A stretch of 7,391 bases of DNA, taken from positions 1 to 7,391 of the forward strand of contig JAZKFE010000218.1 in assembly GCA_040386595.1 (NCBI GenBank). Direction: 5' to 3'. The DNA comes from JAKFVC01 sp040386595. Its GTDB lineage: Bacteria > Planctomycetota > Planctomycetia > Planctomycetales > Planctomycetaceae. The notes beneath the pieces are model-generated. The model saw nothing but the letters and a program-made list of their open reading frames with translations. It was not told where the DNA came from and made no database searches. Both the position numbers and the translations under genes were made by a program. Positions 1 through 5,664 of this stretch are shown here, in pieces (position 1 is the first letter of the stretch; the number at the start of each line of letters is the position of its first letter).

Positions 1-8
1 TGGCGTTA

Positions 9-773
9 GTCCTCCGAGCTGAATAAGCTCGGCCCCATTGAAGCCAACAGCAACGGAATATACTATGAAGTTAGGTGGCAAGTCCTCCGAGCTGAATAAG
101 CTCGGCCCCATTGAAGCCCGGAAGACAATATTCCGCGTAACGGTACGTTGGACCGTCCTCCGAGCTGAATAAGCTCGGCCCCATTGAAGCTACGACAACC
201 TAAGAACCACCGCATAAATCAGGGCTGTGTCCTCCGAGCTGAATAAGCTCGGCCCCATTGAAGCTTGAGCTCGGTACCGGGGCCGGCGGGAATCGTAAAC
301 CCGTCCTCCGAGCTGAATAAGCTCGGCCCCATTGAAGCGACAACTCAGAATTGATCAAGTAGTCAATGGTGTCGACGTCCTCCGAGCTGAATAAGCTCGG
401 CCCCATTGAAGCCGGGGTATTGGTCGGCAGATTGACAATGGTTGCGTTGCCATCCGAGCTGAACAAGCTCGGCCCCATTGAAGTGTGCAAGGTCGCGATG
501 ATCTCGACGTGCATCTTCGAGCCATCCGAGCTGAACAAGCTCGGCCCCATTGAAGTCCGCACAGTCGCGGTGAATGCGACGATGTCACCCAGGCCATCCG
601 AGCTGAACAAGCTCGGCCCCATTGAAGATCCACCTTTGGTGTGGGTGGTGCGGCGGCCTGACCACGGCCATCCGAGCTGAACAAGCTCGGCCCCATTGAA
701 GCTGGTGAAGGGTGAATCAATGTAGCGATCCACTGGTGTCCTCCGAGCTGAATAGGCTCGGCCTCGTTGAAGA
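9..773 (+). CRISPR. CRISPR or CRISPR-like array, 11 repeats, two repeat variants, continues off left edge
   Basis: Eleven 36-nt repeats start at 9, 82, 155, 229, 303, 377, 449, 521, 593, 667 and 738. The unique spacers between them are 37, 37, 38, 38, 38, 36, 36, 36, 38 and 35 nt long. Repeats 1-6 are identical: they begin GTCCTC, carry the perfect hairpin CCGAGCT-GAATA-AGCTCGG, and end ATTGAAGC. Repeats 7-10 are a second variant that begins GCCATC, has loop GAACA and an unchanged stem; their last base varies (T, T, A, C). Repeat 11 returns to the first variant but has four substitutions, and a G-T wobble keeps its stem. The ATTGAAGC end resembles the ATTGAAAC 5' handle of type I/III crRNAs. 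That, with decay on the right, suggests left-to-right transcription from a leader outside the window. No cas gene is visible, so type and activity are unknown; it could be a cas-less CRISPR-like repeat family. Confidence 0.88.
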
Positions 774-813
774 TGATGCTGGGGTTCGTTTACCATCTAT
801 CTTGTGGATTCTT

Positions 814-849
814 GTCTTTCAGGCTGAATCGGCGGGCCTCCGTTGAATG
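814..849 (+). repeat. Decayed twelfth CRISPR-type repeat (relic)
   Basis: An ungapped 36-nt alignment to the repeat consensus gives 23 of 36 matches, including the opening GTC, the block GCTGAAT at positions 10-16 and TTGAA at 30-34. It shares two of the four substitutions of repeat 11 (G at position 18, G at position 29), as expected of the most leader-distal unit. The stem no longer pairs. The 'spacer' before it (774-813) is 40 nt. I read this as the eroded end of the array; chance similarity is unlikely given the exact phase. Confidence 0.6.
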
Positions 850-942
850 TTGTTTGTTTGGCTGCTGCTGTGATCGATGCAATTGTTTTTTTAATTACGT
901 CCGCTGGTATGGGTTATCTCTGCGTGACTTGGGGAGCGATTG

Positions 943-2241
943 ATGTGGAGCAGGTTCTGGCGGCGAACGTTGGGATGTTCGTTCCCTTCGGATGACCGCG
1001 TCGCGTGGCTCCATTGGTTGTTGCCGGCATTTGCCATTGCGCTTCTCGGTGCGACTCGCTCGTTGTGGTTGAATCCTGGACAATTTCCTCAGGTTCCCTG
1101 GTTTTCCTGGGGGTGCTGGGTACCCCATCGCGTCGACTTGGGTTTGCTGGTCGTCGTGGCGACTTCGCTGATCACTGTCAGTTGCGCTGCTTTAGAATCC
1201 CGGTTTGGTCGTGGTGCGCTGTGGTTGTTTGTTTGCGCAATGACCGGACTGTTGCTGTTGGACCAGCACCGTGCGCAGCCTTGGGCGTATCAATTCGTGC
1301 TGACGGCGTTCGTGCTGGCGGCGGCACCATCGCGTCAGGCCATCGGTCTATTACGATTGCTCACGATCAGTATTTATCTGCACTCGGCCGTCTCGAAATG
1401 TGATTACTCGTTTTGTGAGGGACTTGGCCGCAGCTTTTTGATGGAGCTTTACAATCTGGTCTGGGGACCTCCACCAGTGGGTGCTCTGCCGTGGCCAACA
1501 AACGCCTGGCCGTTGTTGTTTCCGTTGGGTGAATTGCTCATCGCCGTCGGGTTGATCTGGCCGAGATCTCGCCGCTGCGCCTTGTGGGCTGCGACCGGGA
1601 TGCATTTGTTATTGTTGGTTATCCTGGGACCTTGGGGGCTGCAACACTCTTGGGGTGTGTTGATCTGGAATGCCTACTTTATCGCTCAGAATTTCTTGCT
1701 TTTCGGCGGCGGTCGTCATAATTCCGTGAACCTCTCTGCGACAGAGGCCGTTGTTGATCAACCGGCCTCGCGAGGTCAAACCGCGGCCACTGTGTTGATC
1801 GTCTGGGCCGCGCTGTGGCCCTGTCTGGAACCGTGGGGGCATTGCGATTTGTGGCCGGCTTGGGGCCTGTATGCACAACATGGTGAGCAACTGAAGGTCT
1901 GGGTTTCTGATGATGCGTTACACCGGCTACCGCCGAATTGGCGAGCATCAGCAACGCGATCGCTGCGGTCGGCTGGCGATTCCTGGGAGTGGCAGTTGCG
2001 TCCACAAACCGAATCCTTGAAATCCACGGCGGCTCCTTTATATCCTCAAAATCGATTTCAATTGGGAGTTGTCCTGGATCTGGTCCGTAAGTCAAATATC
2101 CCCTCGCAAGAGATCTCGGCGGAATGGTTCTTTCCGGCCAACCGCTGGACCGGGGCACGACGCTCGATACGACTTAGCACGTTGAAAGACATGGAAAGCG
2201 CAGCAGACCATTGCAGGTTGAACGCTCGCCCTCGAAATTGA
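943..2241 (+). CDS. Polytopic membrane protein, loosely HTTM/DoxX-like, function unknown
   Basis: The protein has 432 residues and roughly eight or nine hydrophobic spans in its first 300 residues (near 22-43, 65-83, 92-107, 115-131, 136-151, 187-206, 212-231, 239-255 and 281-296). A hydrophilic C-terminal region of about 130 residues follows. The stretch IYLHSAVSK...FCEGLGRSF near 144-165 resembles the 'Y-x-x-A/S-x-x-K ... W/F-x-x-G' pattern of HTTM/DoxX-type membrane proteins, but the match is loose and I do not assign a function. ATG at 943 is preferred over TTG at 940: GGGGAG at 931-936 lies 6 nt from the ATG but only 3 nt from the TTG. It begins about 90 nt after the CRISPR relic and is probably co-transcribed with the next gene, 31 nt downstream. 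The reading frame is unambiguous; the family is not. Confidence 0.85.
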   Translation: MWSRFWRRTLGCSFPSDDRVAWLHWLLPAFAIALLGATRSLWLNPGQFPQVPWFSWGCWVPHRVDLGLLVVVATSLITVSCAALESRFGRGALWLFVCAMTGLLLLDQHRAQPWAYQFVLTAFVLAAAPSRQAIGLLRLLTISIYLHSAVSKCDYSFCEGLGRSFLMELYNLVWGPPPVGALPWPTNAWPLLFPLGELLIAVGLIWPRSRRCALWAATGMHLLLLVILGPWGLQHSWGVLIWNAYFIAQNFLLFGGGRHNSVNLSATEAVVDQPASRGQTAATVLIVWAALWPCLEPWGHCDLWPAWGLYAQHGEQLKVWVSDDALHRLPPNWRASATRSLRSAGDSWEWQLRPQTESLKSTAAPLYPQNRFQLGVVLDLVRKSNIPSQEISAEWFFPANRWTGARRSIRLSTLKDMESAADHCRLNARPRN

Positions 2242-2272
2242 TTTATCGCTGGCATGTTTTGATAACCTGCCG

Positions 2273-3061
2273 ATGGCCGTTGATGAGAAGACGATCCAGC
2301 CTGATATCATGCAAAACGCACAATTCTTAAAGCAGCTGATTCCGATTTTGTTTATTGGCGGCGGGCTGTCCGTCTTCGTCTTGATCTGGATTGCCGGCGC
2401 CCACTTCGCTCGCAAACGTCGTCAAGCTTTGGAGCAACTGGCTGAAGCACTCGGTTTCACATTTATCCCTAAGGCGCTCCCCACGGTGCTGGTCGGGATT
2501 CCTCAATTTACCTTGCTGCAGGCGGGTCGCCGAAAACAGATTGAGAATCTATTGTGCGGATCGAATGGCACGACTCAGGTCATGATTTTTGACTGGCGAT
2601 ATGTGACGGGGAGCGGCAAAAGTAGCCGCACTCACCTCTCCACAATCGTAGCCATTCAATCACAGGAACTGCGTCAGCCGTTGTGGTTGTGCCGCCCGGA
2701 ATCAGTGTTTGACAAGATTGGACTGACGTTCGACGGCCGAGACATCGACTTCGAAGATCAGCCGTTGTTCTCGATGAAGTATCACTTACACGGGAACAAT
2801 GAAAAACGCATCCGCGATCTGTTTGATTCCGACGTCTGCACATTTTTCGCCCAGCACACAGGCATGTATGCGGAAGCCAGCGGCGAATGGTTGATCTACT
2901 GCCGGCAGGAGAAAAAGATCGCACCGGAAAAGGTGCGTGAGTTACTGCAGGACGCCTTTCAGTTGCACGTGTTACTCAAAGCGGCACCGGCCGAATCACA
3001 GCCGGCAATTTCGGACCAAGCCCGCGACGAGATGCCCCCCGAAGCCGAGCGACAGCTTTAA
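2273..3061 (+). CDS. Single-pass membrane protein of an uncharacterised family
   Basis: The protein has 262 residues: a short N-terminus, one strong transmembrane span at about 21-43, a basic flank (ARKRRQ, 46-51), then a soluble domain of about 190 residues, predicted cytoplasmic by the positive-inside rule. Visible blocks include LAEALGFTFIP (56-66), FDWRYVTGSGKSSRTHLSTI (106-125), LCRPESVFDKIG (139-150), DIDFEDQPLFSMKY (157-170) and a C-terminal LIYCRQEKKIAPEKVRELL (207-225). These blocks look like a bacterial family with no known function that I have seen only as hypothetical proteins; this is from memory. There is no clear Shine-Dalgarno sequence before ATG 2273; ATG 2309 (residue 13) is an alternative, also without one. 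It lies 31 nt after the preceding gene, and its last 66 nt overlap the 3' end of the opposing ketosynthase gene. Confidence 0.85.
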   Translation: MAVDEKTIQPDIMQNAQFLKQLIPILFIGGGLSVFVLIWIAGAHFARKRRQALEQLAEALGFTFIPKALPTVLVGIPQFTLLQAGRRKQIENLLCGSNGTTQVMIFDWRYVTGSGKSSRTHLSTIVAIQSQELRQPLWLCRPESVFDKIGLTFDGRDIDFEDQPLFSMKYHLHGNNEKRIRDLFDSDVCTFFAQHTGMYAEASGEWLIYCRQEKKIAPEKVRELLQDAFQLHVLLKAAPAESQPAISDQARDEMPPEAERQL

Positions 3062-4252
3062 CGCGGTGCGGATCGGATGCGGCCTAGCCGTGCGGGGCGT
3101 ATAGTCGAGATCACACTGTGGATCGGGATGTGTTAAGTTGGCGGTTGGCGGCACGAATCCATCGCGCATGGCCAGCAACATCGCGGCAAACTCCACGCTG
3201 CCCGCTCCTCCTAACAGATGCCCAATCGTCCCTTTCAAGCTGCTACAGGGAATGCCGTCTGCCGCACTCCCCAAGGCTTGCCGGATTCCCAGGGTTTCAT
3301 ACCGATCATTATCCCGCGTACCCGTGCCGTGCAGATTGATCTAGTCCAGTTCATCTGGCCGTGTATCTCCTCGGCGGAGAACATCGGTAATCAGATGCGT
3401 CAGGCCAGCGGCATCGGGTGAGACTTGGGTTAATCCCAGGGAATCAGAAGCCATGGCCCCCGCTAGCCATTCACCGTAAGGCTGGTGACCGCGCGACGTG
3501 GCTTGTTCCCAACGCTCTAAGATGACGATTCCTGCCCCACCTCCCATGAGGAATCCGTGACGATCACGATCGAACGGTCGGCACGCCTCACCCGGATCGA
3601 CATCTTTCACTCGGGCCAAAACGCCCAGACGGCGGTACGACGCCCACAAAATTTCTGACAGAGAATCATCAACGCTGCCCGCCAGAACAACATCACACTG
3701 GCCATCTTGAATGAGCTGCACGCCCCGACAAATGCTTAACAATCCGGTGGCACACGCCGCGACTGGCACCACAGCCGGGCCGTGCAACCGATAGTCAGCC
3801 GCCAAACACAGGGCTGGAGAATTCGACCATCCCGCATTCCACAAAGCTCGCTGAAATTCCGGATCATGAGGGCCACTCAACAACTGCTGCCAGGCCCCCA
3901 AGCTGCCCTTACTGGTCCCAACGACGACTCCGGTCCGCTGTGGGTTCAAGTCCGTCGCATTGAGATCGGCGTCTGCCAGTGCTTCCGCAGCGGCACTGCG
4001 GGCCATGACGTCCATCGAGAACGCAAACTGTGGATCGGCGTCTGTCGGCAAGATCGCTGGGGCACCAGCCAGACGTGTCCGGTCGATGTCACAATGGCGA
4101 GCCGCATGCTCCGCGGGGGTCAACCAGCGAACGGCACTTTGCCCCGACAGCAATCCATGCCAGCTAGATTCACGGTCCGCCCCGCAAGGCGTAACCATTC
4201 CAATCCCGGAAATCGCGACTCGCACCCTGGATTCAGACTCAGCAGACAACAT
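2996..4252 (-). pseudogene. Beta-ketoacyl-ACP synthase (KAS II/FabF-like), interrupted by an in-frame amber codon
   Basis: Read through one stop, the frame encodes 418 codons, normal for KAS II, and covers both thiolase-fold halves. The catalytic set is complete: Cys167 in VAACATG, His308 in HGTGT, and Lys340 and His345 in SLKGTIGHLLGGAG. The N-terminus (VAISGIGMVTPCG) and C-terminus (SLGFGGHLV) are typical. Codon 304 is TAG (plus strand CTA, 3341-3343) within what should read 'ELDYINLHGTGT'; family homologues usually have Tyr or a similar residue there, so a single base change from TAT or TAC explains it. A product ending at residue 303 has the Cys but neither His and should be inactive in condensation. 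The function would be chain elongation of fatty acids or a specialised acyl product. No acyl carrier protein or other fab gene is in view. ATG 4252 has only a weak GAAGAG upstream. The possibilities are a true pseudogene, amber read-through, or a base-call error. Confidence 0.85.
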
Positions 4253-4414
4253 GTACTCTTCAGGGTGACGTGGCGATGAGTCCGGCCGCCGAAGTCAACG
4301 AGCGGTGGCAGCTGACGGCGGAATACATTCCACCATTCCAAGGCAAACTGCGGACATCAGAACGAAAATTATTTTAATCGATCGGCAGGATTGCTGCGAA
4401 TGAGTCGTCTTCTC

Positions 4415-4432
4415 AAAAAAAGCGGCAACCGC
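4415..4432 (-). terminator. Possible intrinsic terminator on the minus strand
   Basis: On the minus strand GCGG-TTG-CCGC forms a 4-bp all-GC stem with a 3-nt loop, followed directly by seven T residues. It lies about 100 nt after the stop of the 54-residue membrane protein gene and before the ketosynthase start, so it would separate the two transcripts. The stem is short for a strong terminator. Confidence 0.35.
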
Positions 4433-4470
4433 ATTCAGGCGACTTCGGTGATGCGACGCGACAGAATTGA

Positions 4471-4501
4471 TTCACCACGGAGACACGGAGTTCACTGAGA
4501 G
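4471..4501. repeat. 'CACGGAGA' tandem motif, probable dispersed intergenic repeat
   Basis: The stretch begins TTCACCACGGAGACACGGAG and continues with TTCACTGAGAGG. It contains a partly tandem 8-nt unit (CACGGAGA CACGGAGT). I recall such 'HHGDTEFTER'-encoding DNA as common between genes in planctomycete and related environmental genomes. Only one copy is in this window, so dispersal cannot be tested here. Confidence 0.45.
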
Positions 4502-4535
4502 GACAAGCTCAACTGATCCGTGGCGTTCCGGCGTT

Positions 4536-4700
4536 TTAATAGCGACGGCTCGATCGTCCCACGGCGAACACCACCAGGCCGATGAGTACGGCGATGATGA
4601 TCAGGTCTACCCAGTAGTTTTTGGTGCCACCCAGCTGTGCGAACACAGATTGTCCCATTGCGTCGCTGATCGTGCGGGCAGCTTGTAGTCCGCTATTCAT
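4536..4700 (-). CDS. Small 54-residue membrane protein with a C-terminal anchor
   Basis: ATG at 4700 to TAA at 4536-4538 gives 54 residues: a polar N-terminal half (MNSGLQAARTISDAMGQSVF), then KNYWVDL leading into a hydrophobic span at about 31-47 (VDLIIIAVLIGLVVFAV), ending GRSSRRY. The positive tail suggests an N-out, C-in tail anchor. AAAGAG lies 5 nt before the ATG, a plausible ribosome binding site, and there is no earlier in-frame start close by. A GRSSRR-like ending after a single span is something I associate with small planctomycete proteins of unknown function, from memory only. It lies 258 nt after rpiB on the same strand. The amino-acid pattern and ribosome binding site together make a real gene likely. 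Confidence 0.65.
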   Translation of the reverse strand: MNSGLQAARTISDAMGQSVFAQLGGTKNYWVDLIIIAVLIGLVVFAVGRSSRRY

Positions 4701-4958
4701 GCCGGCTCTTTCGTGATCAAGAGGCGAATGCGCCCTGCCATCGCGTACGAGTATGCCTCAAAATCCGCGTGATGGCCCACATTCACCTGAGTGACCGTTA
4801 GTTTAGAGTCACGCGTCGCTTTTGGGAATCTCTGTCGCGATGTTCTCGCAGCAAACGTGATCAAAAATCCACATTAAGATCGAGACGGCTTACAGGGAAT
4901 TCACCGCGAAGGTTGCCCCAAACGCTCAGATCGTATGGAATTTGGCCATACGTCGCGA

Positions 4959-5420
4959 CTATTCTTTGGCCGCGCGATGGTTTTCGATTTCGATTTCGGC
5001 AATCTTTTCCAGCCGTCGCATATGACGCCCGCCTTCAAATTGCGTCGCCAGCCAGATCTCGACCATGCGGTGTACGAGTCGTTCGCCCAACAAGTCGGCC
5101 GACAAACACAAGACATTCGAATCGTTGTGCAAGCGACTCATTTCCGCCGTCAGATCGTCGTGGCACGGGGCGGCTCGCACACCGTCGAACTTGTTGGCGA
5201 CGATGCACATGCCCATGCCGCTACCGCAAATCAAGATGCCGCGTTCGACGTCCGCGTGCGAGACTGCTCGAGCCACCTTCGACGCGAAGTCGGGATAGTC
5301 GACCATTTCTCCCGATTCTGGCCCAAAATCCAGCCCCTGGTGCCCCATCGCGGCCACCATGTTCAGGATTTTGCTCTTCACGGAAAAGCCTCTGTGATCA
5401 CTCGCCACGGCAATTTTCAT
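4959..5420 (-). CDS. rpiB: Ribose-5-phosphate isomerase B
   Basis: The 153-residue cytoplasmic enzyme of the RpiB/LacAB family interconverts ribose 5-phosphate and ribulose 5-phosphate in the non-oxidative pentose phosphate pathway. The N-terminal MKIAVASDHRGF (SDHxG motif), DFGP at 31-34 and VDYPDFA at 40-46 are all present. The catalytic Cys65 lies in ICGSGMGMCIVANK, matching the family's ICGTGIG loop, and His98 lies in SRLHNDSNVL, the second active-site segment. The length is close to the usual 145-150; the tail after about residue 140 is slightly extended and charged. The start is set by homology and by GAGAG 7 nt upstream; the frame stays open 49 codons further upstream (see the disrupted stretch). 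It follows the Sua5/phosphatase fusion on the same strand, an arrangement like Bacillus ywlC-ywlE-ywlF. Confidence 0.95.
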   Translation of the reverse strand: MKIAVASDHRGFSVKSKILNMVAAMGHQGLDFGPESGEMVDYPDFASKVARAVSHADVERGILICGSGMGMCIVANKFDGVRAAPCHDDLTAEMSRLHNDSNVLCLSADLLGERLVHRMVEIWLATQFEGGRHMRRLEKIAEIEIENHRAAKE

Positions 5421-5662
5421 GTCACGACTCTCGGTCAAATCGTCTAAGAACAGCTTCACTGCTCGCCAACACTCAACATCCAGCGGCCTCATTGCCACCC
5501 GGTGTTGGTGCTCTTCAATTCCCAATTCCGACGGCCAATTCCCCAGCCTGGACCGAAATCCAGTCAACAGAATCCTTAATCCACTCCTGACGCGGTTCAG
5601 GTGAACCTGACGTCTGAGCGATCAATTCAGAGAGCAATTTATCGAGGAGGATGGGGACTCAC
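5421..5662 (-). pseudogene. Disrupted short coding stretch between the Sua5/phosphatase fusion and rpiB
   Basis: Two protein-like segments lie in different frames. The first, 5658-5515, reads VPILLDKLLSELIAQ..., continues through EPRQEWIKDSVDWISVQAGE and stops with TGA at 5515-5517. It has no ATG or GTG start, but GTG at 5660-5662 would join it if the CCCC run at 5653-5656 lost one C. The second, about 5528-5421, reads ELGIEEHQHRVAMRPLDVEC, then a segment including AVKLFLDDLTESRD, and runs in the rpiB frame with no stop before the rpiB ATG. It is the only frame open across most of that segment. Joined, they would make a small protein of about 80 residues, or an N-terminal extension of RpiB. 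I do not recognise it. It may be decayed, mis-sequenced, or non-coding with chance open frames. Confidence 0.35.
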
Positions 5663-5664
5663 GA

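Larger units (their letters stand above)
4253..4535. other. Non-coding interval between the ketosynthase and the small membrane protein
   Basis: I see no convincing gene on either strand here. It holds a short GC hairpin followed by a T-run on the minus strand (4415-4432) and a repeat-like CACGGAGA tandem (4471-4501). The stretch 4363-4380 is AT-rich and includes, on the minus strand, TAAAAT, a possible -10 element for the ketosynthase gene, but no good -35 partner is visible. Confidence 0.5.

Noticed and set aside
200..796. Long open frames on both strands across the repeat array (198, 121 and 104 residues)
   Set aside because: They consist of the translated CRISPR repeat recurring with spacer-encoded filler and change repeat frame as spacer length changes. 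They are by-products of stop-free repeats.
940..942. TTG start for the polytopic membrane protein
   Set aside because: It would leave only 3 nt after GGGGAG; the ATG at 943 immediately following has better spacing.
1679..2158. 159-residue minus-strand frame opposite the polytopic membrane protein
   Set aside because: Low-complexity Arg/Pro/Thr-rich shadow of a clear membrane protein gene.
4467..4688. 73-residue plus-strand frame beginning MIHHGDTEFTER
   Set aside because: Its start is the CACGGAGA repeat and the rest is antisense to the 54-residue membrane protein, which has better coding features.
4791..4812. GTGAC...GTCAC inverted repeat as a possible operator
   Set aside because: Only five outer base pairs match around a 12-nt gap. 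Such short inverted repeats are common by chance, and no regulator is in view.
4913..5590. 225-residue plus-strand frame opposite rpiB
   Set aside because: It is the antisense shadow of rpiB and its upstream stretch, rich in Arg, Ser and Pro with no domain-like pattern. RpiB on the minus strand is unmistakable.
5645..5653. GAGGAGGATG on the plus strand, looking like a strong ribosome binding site and start
   Set aside because: There is no spacing between AGGAGG and the ATG, and the frame from 5651 is short and antisense to the Sua5/phosphatase gene.
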